Origin: Ampelomyces quisqualis
Taxonomy: Eukaryota; Ascomycota; Dothideomycetes; Pleosporales; Phaeosphaeriaceae
DNA length: 64,000 nt
Assembly: GCA_018398575.1 (NCBI GenBank)
Contig: JAGTXZ010000009.1
Coordinates: forward strand, 1-64,000
Direction of reading: 5' to 3'
Part shown: positions 11,501-24,600 of the stretch, piece by piece
Layout: each line of letters opens with the position of its first letter
Numbering within the stretch: position 1 is the stretch's first letter
Notes under the pieces: model-generated
The model's database searches: none
Told to the model about the DNA's origin: nothing
Seen by the model: only the letters and a program-made list of their open reading frames with translations
Position numbers and translations under genes: made by a program

Positions 11501-14476
11501 ACTAGGCATTCTATACAGTACATATAGTAGCATTGTCTTAAATTAGCTGCTTAAGGATAGTTACTATTCTCTTAATTCTAGACTTAAGGATTTAGAGGGC
11601 GTTAAGTATAAATTTGTAGAGTATTTTAGGCAAATTAGAGTATAAGTTATCTAGAAGTAAAGAGGAGTCGCTTAGGTCTATGTGTGTAATAAAAAAGTGT
11701 AATAACAAAGTAGTAATATCTTGTAAGAAGAGAGTAGTAATTGTAGTAATAATAGAATAGTAAAACTATAGTTTAGTGTTACTTTAAGTAAGAGAGGTAG
11801 GCGTTCTGCTAGAGGCGTTATTCCCCTAGTTAGAGGGCAGATAATAGAGCTAAACTCTTAGAAATTAACAAATTAGGTTTTACAGTAGTAGCAAAATTTT
11901 TAAGTCTTAACTATATTAGGTAATAATATACAGTAGATTTAATTATACATGTTACTTAGCGTCTAAACAGCCCTCCTAAGTACTATTAGAGAACTTCTTC
12001 TAGGTGCTATTGCTCTAATCCTTATCCTCCTTATCTTTATATTTATTAGGCAGCGTCTTGTAGTATACCTCTAGCTCTTTACTAGAATCTTTAACCTCTT
12101 CCTTACATTTAGTCTTATTGCGTCTCTTAACGTATAGCCTATCTCTATAGAGCTCTAGAGGCTAATTAAACATAGAGGGGAGTGTTAGCTTACGCCTTCT
12201 AGCAGACTAGTTAGAATAAGTACGTAATAAAATAATATAATAAACTTACTGCTAATTCTAATTAGTTACTAGAGCTAACTTGTTAGGCGTTAGCTTATTG
12301 CAAAATTTAAGCTATTTAGCCTTAGCCTGTAGTATCTTAAAGCTATTCCTCTTAAGAAGGTGTAGCCTACAAGTATACTCCCTTTAGAGTATCTTCTCTA
12401 CAGCTCTACTAGGCCTATAAACGCGAGTATAAGCTTAAGCTAACAATTTTTTTTGCTTTAAGTCTAAAGTTGCTGCAAAGGACTCTTTTATAACAATATT
12501 GTAGGCGCGTATATTAATTTTAATTTAGATAGCCTTCTATTTTTAATTAACTTAAGCAATAGAAGCTGTTAACTACTTAGCTTTGCATGTTAGTAAAAAT
12601 AACGTAATAAAAAGGTGTAATAACTTACTAGATTGCTTGCTATTAAAACACTTTGCTGCCTAGGCCTTAAGCTTATGCTTAAGTTTCTTAGCTTGTTGCC
12701 TTAGAGACAACGCCTTGTACCTATTGCCTCTCTTAACCTTCTTCTTAAGCTAGTATTTAGCTAATTAGTCTAAGGACTTAGCCTTTGCAATAGCAGCTAG
12801 CTCCCTAGATTGCATAGCGCTACTGCTAAGCTACCTGCTAGAGTTAACTTAGAAATTTGTTAGTTAGCCTTGCTTTAGAGTATTACTACTACAAGAGTTA
12901 AGGATATAGCTAATCTTATTATCTCTAGAAGTAAAACCCTAGACAAATTAGTATAATTTATAGCAAAGTTCTAAGAATATTACTATTGTAAGCTAGGCCT
13001 ACTCCTCTTCCTTAAAATTTGGCAGAACTCTAACAGAAATAGGCAGCAGAAAGCCCTTAGGCTTGTTAATAACCTTAATTTCCTTAGACTTAACAGATTC
13101 TATAGCGCTAAGTGTAATAAAGTAATGTAATAAAGCGTGTTACTATTACAGGCGTGTAGCTTTAGTATTTTATTTTAGCAGCCTATAACTAATAACGCAG
13201 TAAGTTAGTCTATGCGCAAGTAGTCTACTAGCATGTTTTCTGCCTACTGCCTGCGCTTACTACCTTTTAGCCTATTTTACATAAACAACTAATAAGTCTA
13301 TAGAAATCTACTCTTTAATTTTAATATATAGCTAGAACAAAAGCTAGCGCAATTCTAGGTAGGCCTGTAAGTTAACACAGTTTTTTATTACGTTCTAGTC
13401 TTCTGGTAGCGCTAGCAGTTTTAAATTAGCTCCTGCAGAAATTTTACGCTAAGACCTAATTTCCTGCGCTAAGCCTGCTTACTACTTATTTACTAGGCAC
13501 TAAAACAACCTAAATTATTATAATATTAAATCTATAACTCTATAACACTACTACTATAGCTCTATAAAAACGCAAATCTAAAGTTAAGGACGCTGTTACT
13601 AGGGGCACTATAGTTGCCAAAGACCTAGCTAGCAAGGCTGCTAGGAAAACTGCTAGGAAAAGCCTAGCCGCAAAAACTTAAAAAGCAGCTCCTAAAAAAA
13701 AAGGCACCTTAAGCTAGGTAGTAAGTTATTACAATTCTTTATTACGCTTATTTACTTACTGCTTAAAGCTGTGTCGCTTAGAGAGATCTACTAATACTAA
13801 AGGTCTACTAAGCTCCTTATCTGTAAGCTGCTCTTCTAGCAACTCTTGCGCAAAATAGCTTAACAATGCGTCTAAACTACTATTAGTAATCTTTGCTTCT
13901 AAAAATTAGCTGTTAGAGTAGTTTAAGAGGCTGCTAAGGCCTATATAGTTAGTTTTTTTAAGGGTTTGTTTTCTAACCCTATTTTTTTAACAAATTTCTA
14001 ACTAAATATAGATACAAATATAAATGCAATCTACACAAAAAGAGTTACTATATAGGCAAAGGATGTTAGACTTGCGCTTAGGTACTATTAGAAGTTTAGC
14101 TCTTATTAGGCAATTGTGTAGGAGATCTAGAATCTTTTACTTTTATGTAGATTAGAAATAAAGACCTAATTTCCTCTTTATTGTAATAAAAACTCGTGAT
14201 TACTATACTATTTTTGATATCCCTAGCATAGTTTTTGCTCCTGTAAAATTAACTATATATTTAGAAACCTAATTTTATAAGATTAGTAGATATATACTTC
14301 AAATTTTATTTAATTGCGCAAAACTTATGCAACCTAACCTTAACCTGCAATTAATACCTCTAACCTAACCTCTACTTACTTTTAGCGTTAATTAAATAGG
14401 TAGGGGTTGAGTTAGGTATAGGGTCTTACGTAAAGGTACCCTACTCCAACCCAACTCCTACCTATTTACTACTGTG
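8564..14476 (-). mobile_element. hAT transposon, RIP-inactivated, inserted in the minus-strand Gypsy element
   Basis: The ends share the inverted repeat TAGTAAATAGGT / ACCTATTTACTA and are flanked by CTTTTTTCTA on both sides (8554-8563, 14477-14486); the matching uninterrupted sequence is in the plus-strand Gypsy copy near 27340-27370. A minus-strand coding relic at about 9465-9228 reads VKRLFNTIRNVLGD and MVIKHA-like blocks, which correspond to the hAT C-terminal dimerisation region (ERLFNxARD...). Stops lie at former Gln/Trp codons. hAT elements normally duplicate 8 bp; two of the ten matching bases may be chance in a T-run. The remaining interior holds no open frame. Confidence 0.8.
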
Positions 14477-17400
14477 CTTTTTTCTATACTATAATCTATT
14501 TAGCTAACGCTTGTAGAAGTCTAAGCTATTTTAGATAGCGTTTATAGAACGCTTACAGTATATATAGTGCTTCTATAAAGTTAAATACATTGTACTTAGT
14601 AGAATTAGAATTATAACCTACCTATTTTACGTAATACTTTAGAATAGAGCAGTACAGCTTGCTAGCTAGGATTTCTTCTACCTTCTATTCTTTAACGCCT
14701 TAAATTAGACTGCTAGATAGGTTTAGGCTTAGCTAACTAAGTAACAGATTGTTAGAGTCCTTGCAGAGTACGTCTAGAGTAAACATATTATAGATTTTAG
14801 AGCCTTTAGGTAGCTTTAGTTAGAATAAATAACTAACTTATTCTAGGACTTTAAAGAAACCTTCTTATAATTTAGTAAGTTTGCAACTTAGGTAGGTAAC
14901 AGATAGGTTTTAGGTTAATAGGTAAACCTTATTACCTACTAACTAATAAATAAGTTATTAATATTTATTTACTTTAGCAACTATCTATTAATATTCTTTC
15001 TTTATATTATCTTTAGCTGTATACTAGGCTTTATACATACAAGTAGCTAGGCTTAAAGCATCTTTAATATTTGCATCCTTATAGTTTAAAGTAAAAGACA
15101 ACTAGTTCTAGCTCTGTTTTAGTTTAGATCTAGATAGAAGCTATTATAGTGCTATACTAATTACAGAGTGTAGTAACGTTGCCTAGGCTTAATTAATTAT
15201 TAGTAGAAGGTTACTCTAGTTATTCTAGTAATAGAATACAAAGAGCCTTAATTATTAATTAATGTACTTGTTTATAATTTTAGTTTGACTATTAGTCTGT
15301 TTATAATAGGCAGTAGAAAGCTTAATTTGTACGCCTAGGACCTAGTAGAATTTAGACTAGAATTAGAGCATAAACTAGAGGCTATAATTAGATACTATGC
15401 TTTTAGGCGTATAGCTAAATTAATATACCTATTAGATTAATAAGTATACTATCTGTTAAGCGTTTATTATTTTGTAGTAAGAGATAGAGATAGCTTACTT
15501 TAATAGACAATTAATAATAACTATAATTTAATTATAGCTATAACAATTCTTTAAGAATGTCTTAAAATCTATACACAAATGCTGCATAGGCCTATTAGAA
15601 ATTAGTAATAGATTAAGGAACTCTTAGGATTAAAGCTGTTTTAGATAGAATCTTTTACAGAAAATACAGTTTTGTATATAGCGTTTACATATAGCCTTTA
15701 TACCTTTCTAATAGTATTACTAGGCTAGGAGCTAATACGTCTTTATAGCGCTTAGATAAGCAGTTAATACTTAGTTATAAGCTTCTCTAATTAGTTAGGT
15801 ATACAAAAGGAAATGCTTAGGTATATAAAGGCGTAAGTAATATAGTAGAAGTCTTTTTTAGACGTAGTATAGCTAGAGAAGCTTAAGGCGTTCTTTCTTA
15901 AAGAAGCAGCAATTCTCTACTAGTAGAGCTTTAATTAGTTTTAAAGAATTAAGGTTTAGTAGAGCACTAATAGATTAGACTAAAATAGCTAAAACAGCAA
16001 CCTTTAGATAGGTACAGATATAGTTCTAGGCTAGTTTAGAGTTAACTAGGTAGTTTAGTTGTTTAGGTCCTAATAGTATATAGGATCTGTTATCTTATTA
16101 GACAGCCTTAACCTTACTAACGTCTTGTTCCTTTTAGCTAAATATATAAGCTCTCTTATTTAACTTACTAGGCGTGTACTTAATACAGAAATTAAAAGAA
16201 GTAATAATCTCTGCCTATTAAGCTTAACGTGTATTAAGAACCTTAGTAGTTATAAAGTATTCTAGAAAGCAATAGTCTAAATACACCTAGATTTAGCTTT
16301 GTATAGAGGTAAGTTTAGCTTTCTACTTCTTAAATACTTTTAAGAAAGTAAACAGTTTTTTGTTATATATTTCCTAATTAATTTTAGCTCTAAATAGGGC
16401 GTAGCTATAGAAAGCTATAGGGTACTACTTGTTATTAGAGTGCTTCTAAGAGAGTACTTCTACTATTACTCTATCTAATGCGTTAGTTTCTAATTTTATA
16501 TTGTACTTAGAATAGAAATAAGATAGCGTTAAAATAGCTAGAATTAAGGCTTTAATCTAATTAAAAGTCTATTAGCAGTCTATAGTCTATTTAAAAGAGG
16601 TAGTAGAACTCTAAAGCTTTATAATTAGTTTAGCTACACAGAAGAAATCCTTAATAAATTGTTAATAGAAACTAGCAAAACTAAGGAATAACTTAACGCT
16701 AGTAACTATAGTAGGTTTAGACTAGTTTTAGAGGGCTTTTACTTTGTTAGAGTTAACTTTAGTGCTCTTGTTTATTAAATTGTAACCTAGGTATTTTGTG
16801 CAGGTTATATAGAATTTACTTTTCTATATATCTACTTATAGACCTATAGTATAAAGGCGCTCTAGAACCTTTTAGACATGTTTCTAATATAAGTTTATTT
16901 CCTTAAAGTAAATTAGAATGTTATTAAAGTAGGTAATACAGAAATTGTTAAAATAATTAATTAGTATATTATTTATATAGCGCTAATATATAGCTAGCCT
17001 ACTATATAAGCTAAAAGAAAGTACCTTATACTTATAGGTACTGTAATAGGTCTAAAAGGTAGTATACTCTTTAGAGTTAGGATCTATATAAATTTTGTTA
17101 AAAGCAGCCCTAATATTTATCTTTGTAAAGATCTTACCTTTAGAGGGGCGTAATAGCAGCTTATTAATACAAGAGATTAGATAGACGTTCTTGCGCGTAA
17201 AGGCGTTAATCTTTTAGTAGTCTATATAGATGCGTATATCTCTATTAGGTTTGCGTACACAAAGAATAAGTAAAGCTAAGGAACTTTAGCTAGCTTTAAT
17301 AAAACTCTTCTAAAGGTGTTTCTAGACGTAGGCCTTAGTAGCTTTAAGTTTCTCCTAATTCTGCTTGTACAGGAGACTAAACGCATTTAGTAATAGTTCT

Positions 17401-19596
17401 TTAAGGACAATCTTATAATTGTACAGACAATAAGAAGGCAACTAATTAGCTACTAACTTACTAAATATATTCTAATACTAAGAGTAGTAGGCAGGTAATT
17501 ACTTATCTAATTAGTATTAATTATCTGTGTTGTCCTTAGAGGCAAGAATCCTGTTAATCTTATAGAGGCTAGTTGTAAAGAACTTGTTTTAGGGCTTCTT
17601 TATAATAAAGTAGAATGCATTAGCAGAAATAAGAGCGATGCAGGTAGTTAGAAGGGATTTAGACTCTAAGCGGAGTTGCTTAGTTAGAGTATAAGGAATC
17701 TCTAAGAATTTTTGGGCAGATAGGAGCTTTAAGCATCCCTTAATGCAATAAATAGAAGAAAAAGAACAATAGTAAGGACTGTTTTAGATATAATAGTCTT
17801 CTTTCTCCTATAGGGCGTTGCGTTATTGCATATTAAGGTAGACAGTAGCTAGCACTATAGCTTAATATAGAATAGTAGGTATAGAAAGTAAAAAATTATA
17901 AGAATAGAGGTACTTAGATAGCTAAATAAACTGTAACTTATTTGTGTCTAATTAAATCTTAAATTATCTTAACTATTAGTAGCTAAGTATACAATCCTAA
18001 GACCTAAGATCAAGAATAAGAAATAGATAGTTTAAAAACTTTTAGCTATAAATATTTAAGTGTAGTTAAATATGTTAAGTAACTAAAGAAGTAATCTAGT
18101 CTTTAAAGCTGCGTACCTAAACCTAGAAAAAGAGCTTCTAAATAGGTTACTATTAGGCTTTAGAAATAGAAAATATAATTTGTAAATTTAAAAATAGAAA
18201 ACCTTAAGTACTAGTGTTAACAAGAGTATTAAGGCGTAAACTAATACCTTAGTTATCAAGAAGTGTAGGTATAAGGAAATAGAAGCTGTAAAATAAATAA
18301 GAAAGGTTAAAGTAGAATAGATTGTAATAGCTTAGGCCTAGAGAGAAGTTTTTTTCTAGGCGCTTCTGTTTCTTATATAATATACCTTCTTGTTAAGTTA
18401 CTCTTAAGCATCTTTATACTTATCTACTTCTATAGCTTTAATCTAACGTATATAAGGTTTTGTGCAATTACTAGTATAGTATTCTAGCTTACTATAATTG
18501 TAACAACTACTAGAGGTCTTCTATTAGTTAGGTTTAAAAGTCTTACTAGAAAGATATACTATTGTTAATTAATAGGCTAGCGCAGAACTTATTAGGGCGC
18601 TAGAGGTAGTTATTTAATTTAGCTCTAAAGCAAGTTATAGGGCTAGCCTAATAGGCAACTTAGGAGTAGCTAGTAATATACTTAGATATAGATTATTCTT
18701 CTGCTCTATATTATAGGCAGTAAGGTGTTCTACTATCTAATAAAATAAGTTCTTCTATTAGTGCCTAAATCCTAGGTTAGAAGCTTGTAATGCTAGCGTA
18801 ATCTTTATCTGTAAGTAGTAAAACTACTCTAAAGAGAGTACTTGTTTCTTAACTATAGAACTTAGAAACCTAGCTTTAAACAAGAGGAACGTTTTCTTCT
18901 TACTTATCTGCAATTAATTAAACGCTGCATAGCTTTTAGCTACCTTATTACCTGTAATAAAGTAGGACTTAAGTAGCTTAATTATTTGCTTAGTGTTCTA
19001 GAATTATTCTTAATTAGTATCTAATAGATACTAAGGCTTAAGATAGCTCTTAGCTAGTTCTGTAGTGTAACTCTATACTAGGGCTATGCATTGTCTCTTA
19101 GTCTAATAGTAATCTAAGTTAATTTTAAGTTAATTCTAAATAGATACCTGCTATTAGCAAAAGGTAGAATCTTTTCTATTACTAAGAATGTCTATATTAG
19201 GCGTCTTCTTAGATTATTAAAGTTAGTAAGAGCTTTTATAGCAATATAAGTACTTAGATATAAAGCTATTAGATAAATAGTAGAGTGCAGAAAAGTTCTA
19301 AGAGGTTTTAGTAGTAGGTAGAGGCTTGTTTAGTCTTACTAATAGAGTTAGTTCTTTCTTAAGAAAATTAATTTCTGCTAATACCTGTTTTAGTTCTTGT
19401 TGTAATTAATTAACTTCTATTTAGGTAGAAGTTAGGTTAAGTACAGCTCTAGGCTAAGGTATCTCTTTAGATTTATTAGTGTCTAACTTTTTTATTTTAG
19501 TACTCTATTACTAGGTTGTAATAGTTAATATAGAGTCTTCTTAGGATTCTCTAGGTATTAGTGCTAGTGCAGCTTTTAGGGAAGTTATTAGTGTTA

Positions 19597-20442
19597 CGTT
19601 AGGAAAATTTAAGATTAATCTGATTGGCCTAATTGCTGCGACCTGCGGCAGCCCAACAGCGATACTGTCCACTAGACAATTCGCCAAAGTCGCCCCACTT
19701 ACTTCTGGTTGCTAGCAACCTAACAGCAACCTAATAGCAACCCAACAGAGTTGCTAGATCTAACAGAGTCGCTAGTGTTGCCAATGTCGCTAATTTTACT
19801 CACGTGACTGTATTGCTGTATTTTTATGATTACGTAAGTAACCTAAAAATACAAAATATAGAGCGGAATTCCCTCTTTAAAATGCACTATTCAGATTTTT
19901 TTTAGCTACTCTAGTTATTAAGATATAGCGCGTTAAAGTTATAAACTTTTTTAAAAAAACTTTAAAGGACGTTCAACACAGTAGATCTCAACGCCCACAC
20001 TATAATATATTGAAATAAAATAGTCCTAGAGTAAAATCTATACTTTAGTTACTATTTCTTTAAAAAAAAATATAATATATTATCTAGTTAAAGTGCTAGA
20101 GCTTTAGCGAAAACAAGCCTTGGCAAAGAACATTAAAAAGTTACAAACTTCACTGCCGTGCATCTCAGCAACTAGAGCAGCTATAAAAATTCTGAATAGT
20201 ACGTTTTAAAGAGGGAATTAAGCTCTATATTTTAGGTTTTTAGAATAATTACGTAATCGCGCGGGTGGGGCAGGTGGGTCTAGTGGATCAGGTAGATCAA
20301 TTTGGGCGTTTTTGTCTAATTAGGCAGCCAAAACAAATAGGGGTAGCTAGGCACCGTAGACTACAGTCAAAAACTGTCTGGTTAACTGTTCTGACAATGT
20401 CGCTAATGTCGCGGATGTCGCCAACGTTGTGTTTTCCTAACG
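19597..20442 (+). mobile_element. Non-autonomous DNA element, copy B (846 bp)
   Basis: Best preserved copy: perfect 11-bp ends CGTTAGGAAAA / TTTTCCTAACG with duplicated TA (19595-19596, 20443-20444). The empty site is present in the plus-strand Gypsy copy around 22245 (reverse complement reads GTTATTAGCGTTGCCTCTAA). The element therefore inserted into the 5' internal part of the minus-strand Gypsy. A 67-codon open frame at its right end (20265) recurs in copy C but runs through the terminal repeat and is probably incidental. Confidence 0.9.
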
Positions 20443-20724
20443 TACCTCTAATACTCCTAGATTGTTAATAGTCTCTTAGTTTCTATTCTAGCGCTAAATA
20501 TAACTTTTACTAAAGTAATTCTAACTATATATTAATAGAAAGATATAACCCTAAAGTCTTTAGCTACTAGAAGATCTAAGAGATCTTAACTATATTTAAT
20601 AGATTTTAGGTTACAAATAGATCTAATTTAGATGTTATTCTATACGTTTTAATATAATCTTTTTAAAAGTAAATTGCAATATTATCTTAATACTATTACT
20701 AGCAGAATAAAGTTTATGTTGTAA

Positions 20725-21024
20725 TATAACAACACAAGTAGGTACAGCTATTAGAATTAAATTAGATACGTATTAGAGGTATATAGGAGTGCGTATTGTA
20801 TTAGAGATTCTAGATTAGCTATATACCTATAGGTTTTGTACAGAAGAATAAGAAAAACTTATCTTTTATCTAATGCAATAGGCTTATATTTATAGTTAAG
20901 GTAGTAACTACGTTAGAGTAGATTTAAAGCGCTTTTAGCGCTACTCTTACTATCTCTTTTATAATCTGTTACTAAGCCTTTATAAGGTATTAGATGTAAT
21001 ATATATTTGCATATATTTGTTACA
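20725..21024 (-). repeat. Gypsy LTR (5' LTR of the minus-strand element)
   Basis: A 300-bp block equal in length to the other three LTRs in the window (7161-7460, 21658-21957, 29329-29628) and antisense to the last two. Its start reads TATAACAACAC where the intact form is TGTAGCAACG, a RIP-type change in the TG...CA border. Confidence 0.85.
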
Positions 21025-21657
21025 CTTATCTATAAAATTGCTAGTAAGTAATACGAAAGGATACTCTATATCTACTTCTAGTAATTAGCTATTAAGGCAC
21101 TATAAGAAGCTACTAAGGCTTTTCTAGTTAGCCTTTTTAAAGGTATTATAAATTCTTCTATTTTGCTACAAAACAATAATTTATTATAGACACTAATATT
21201 AACGCAGTTTGTATAAAGAGAGTTACTATATAGTATAAGGATGTATAGCTAGCTCTTAGGTACTACAAAAAGTTTAATTTTTTAGGATAGTGTATATTAA
21301 AATTGCAGAAGCTATAGGCTTACTATATTTAAGAAATAAAGTTATGCTATATTTGCCTTTATAATAAATAAACGTAATAAATATTAGTTTCTTAATATTC
21401 TAGAAGTGTTTCTACTTCTTTAAGATTTAATATATATTTAGAAATCTATATATATATATTTAGTAGGAGGTATACTTAGATAATACTTATATACTTCTAG
21501 TTGCGCTAATAATCTGTTTAGAAGGTATACTACATATTAAATTTTAATTAATTGCGCTAAACTTATACTACCTAACCTTAACCTATAATCAATTACTTCT
21601 ACTTTAACCTCTACCTTCTATTAGCGTAAAAAGATTAGGTAGAGAGTAGAGTAGAGT
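21025..21657 (-). mobile_element. hAT relic, left piece, split by the plus-strand Gypsy
   Basis: Matches 13,740-14,420 of the complete hAT element in the same orientation (for example ATTAGCTATTAAGGC, and AACCTTAACCT near 21575). Its left part is cut off by the Gypsy LTR ending at 21024. Its right part continues at 29634-29691 after the plus-strand Gypsy, where the hAT terminus ACCTATTTACTACTG is present. Confidence 0.75.
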
Positions 21658-24600
21658 TGTAACAGGCACCTGCAAACACATATTACATCTAATACCCTAT
21701 AAAGGCTTAGTAACAGATTATACAAGAGATAGTAAGAGTAGCGCTAAAAGCGCTTTAAATTAGCTCTAACTTAGTTGCTACCTCAACTATAAATATAAGC
21801 CTATTGCATTAGATAAAAGATAAGTTTTTCTTGTTCTTTTGTACAAGACCTATAGGTGTATAGCCTATTTAGAATCTCTAATACAACACGCACTTCTATA
21901 TGCCTCTAATACGTATCCAATTTAATCCTAATAGCTGTACCTACTTACGTTGCTACATTACAAGAAAAACTTTGTCCTGCTAGTAATAGTATTTAGATAA
22001 TATTACAATTTACTCTTAAAAAGATTGTGTTAAAACGTCTAGAACCCTATCTAAATTAGATCTGTTTGCAACCTTAAATCTATTAAACACAGTTAAGATC
22101 TCTTAGCTCTTCTAACAGCTAAAGCCTTTAGGTTTAGATCTTTCTATTAACACACAGTTAGGATTACTTTAGTAAAAGTTACGTTAAGTGCTAGGATAGA
22201 GACTTAGAGACTATTAACAACTTAAGAGTATTAGAGGCAACGCTAATAACTCCCCTAAAATCTGCACCTGCACTAACACCTAGAGAATCCTAAGGAAACT
22301 CTGTATCAACTGTAACAACCTAGCAACAGAGTGCTAAAGTAAAAAGGTTAGACACTAAGGAATCTAAGGTTACCTCTTAGCCTAGAGCTATACCAAATCT
22401 AACTCTTGCATAAATAGAGGTTAATTAATTACAACAAGAACTAAAATAAGTGTTAGTAGAGATTAATTCTCTTAAGAAAGAACTAACTCCTTTAGTAGGG
22501 CTAGACAAGCCTCTACTTACTACTAAATTACTCTAGAATAATTTAGCACCCTGCTATTTATCTAACAGCTCTACATTAGAACACTTATATCGCTATAAAG
22601 GTTTCTGCTAATCTTAATAATTAGAGAAGACGCCTAATATTAATAATCTTAGTAATAAAAAAGATTCTAACTTCTGCTAATAGCAGGCCTCTATTTAGAA
22701 TTAACTTAAGATTAACTTAGATTACTATTAGACTAAAAGGCAACACATAGCCCTAGTATAGGGCTACACTATAGGATTAGCTAAGAGCTATCTTAAGCCT
22801 TAATATTTATTAGATACTAATTAAGAGCAATTCTAGAACGCTAAGTAAATAATTAAACTACTTAAGTCTTACTTTATTATAGGTAATAAGGTAGCCAAAA
22901 GCTGTGCAGCCTTTAATCAAATGCAGATAACTAAGAAAGAAACGTTTCTCTTGTTTAAAGCTAGGTTTCTAAGTTCTGCAGTTAAGGAACAAGTACCTCT
23001 TTTAGAGTAGTTTTACTACTTATAGACAAAAATTACGCTAGGACTACAAGCCCCTAACCTAGGATTTAGGCACTAATAGAAGAACTTATTTAATTAGCTA
23101 GTAGAACACCTTACTACCTATAATATAGAGTAAAAGAACAATCTTAACCTAAGTATATTACTAGCTACTGCCAAATTACTAATTAGGTAGGCCTTACAAA
23201 CTAATTTAAAGATAAATTAGACTACTACCTCTAGCGCTCTAACACATTCTGCGCTAGCCTATTAATTAACAATAGTACGTCTTTCTACTAAGACTTCTAA
23301 ACCTAATTAATAGAAGACTCTTAGTAGTTGTTATAATTGTAGTAAACTAGAATACTACGCTAGTAATTGCATAAAGCCTTATATACGTTAGATAGAAGCT
23401 GTAAAAGTAGATAAGTTTAAAGATGCTTAAGAGCAACCTAACTAAGAGGTGTATTATATAGGAAATAGAAGCGCCTAGAAAGACTTACCTCTCTAGGCCT
23501 AAGCTGTTATAATCTATCTTACCTTAACCTTTCTTATTTGTTTTGCAGTCTCTATTTTCTTATACCTACGCTTTTCTATAACTAGGGTATTAGTTTACGC
23601 CTTAACACTCTTATTAACACTAGTGCTTAAGAGTTTCTTTTTTTAAATTTACAAATTGTTTTATCTGTTTTTAAAGCTTTATATTAACCTATCTAGAAGC
23701 TTTTCTTCTAGGTTTAGGTACGCAGTTTTAAGGATTAGATTACTTCTTTAGTTACTTAATATATTTAACTGCACTTAGATATTAATAGCTAAAAGATTTT
23801 AAACTACTTCTTTCTTATCCTTAATCTTAGGTTACAGGACTGTATACTTAGCCTCTAATAGTTAAGACAATTTAAGATTTAATTAGACACAGATAGGTTA
23901 CAGTTTATTTAGCTATCTAAGTACTCTTGTTTATACAATCCTTTACCCTCTATTCCTACTATTCTATATTAAGCTATAGTGCTAGCTACTGTCTATCTTA
24001 ATGTGCAATAACGCAACGCCCTATAGAAGAAAGAAGACTATTATATCTAAAACAGTTCTTACTGTTATTCTTCTTCTTCTATTTACTATATTAAGGGATG
24101 CTTAAAGCTTCTATTAGCCTAAAAATTCTTAGAGATTCCTTATACCCTAACTAAGCAACTCTACTTAAAGTCTAAACTTTTTCTAGCTACCTACATTGCT
24201 CTTATTTCTGCTAATATATTCTACTTTATTATAAAGAAGCCCTAAAACAAGTTCTTTACAACTAGCCTCTATAAGATTAATAGGATCCTTACCTCTAAGG
24301 ACAACGCAGACAATTAATGCTAATTAGATAAGTAATTACCTGCTTACTACTTCTAGTATTAGAATGTATTTAGTAAGTTAGCAGCTAATTAATTACCTCT
24401 TTATTATTTGTACAATTACAAGATTATTCTTAAAGAACTATTACTAAATACGTTTAGTCTTCTATACAAGTAGAATTAGAAAGAGCTTAAAGCTACTAAG
24501 GCCTACGTCTAGAAACACTTTTAAAAGAGTTTTATTAAGACTAGCTAAAGTTCTTTTACTTTACCTATTCTTTGTGTACGCAAACTAAATAGAGATATAC

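Larger units (their letters stand above)
7161..21024 (-). mobile_element. Ty3/Gypsy LTR retrotransposon, RIP-inactivated, minus strand, with two nested insertions
   Basis: Two 300-bp LTRs bound it: 7161-7460 and 20725-21024, both antisense (ending TGTTACA). Internal sequence is the reverse complement of the plus-strand copy at 21658-29628, block for block. The reverse-transcriptase active site near 16905-16935 reads YFNN in place of YxDD, and many stops interrupt the frame. A hAT element is inserted at 8564-14476 and a non-autonomous element at 19597-20442; without them the element would be about 7.1 kb. Flanks differ (GACTA left, CTTAT right), so no target duplication remains. The right side abuts hAT sequence and the left side does not, pointing to a later rearrangement. 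Confidence 0.88.
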
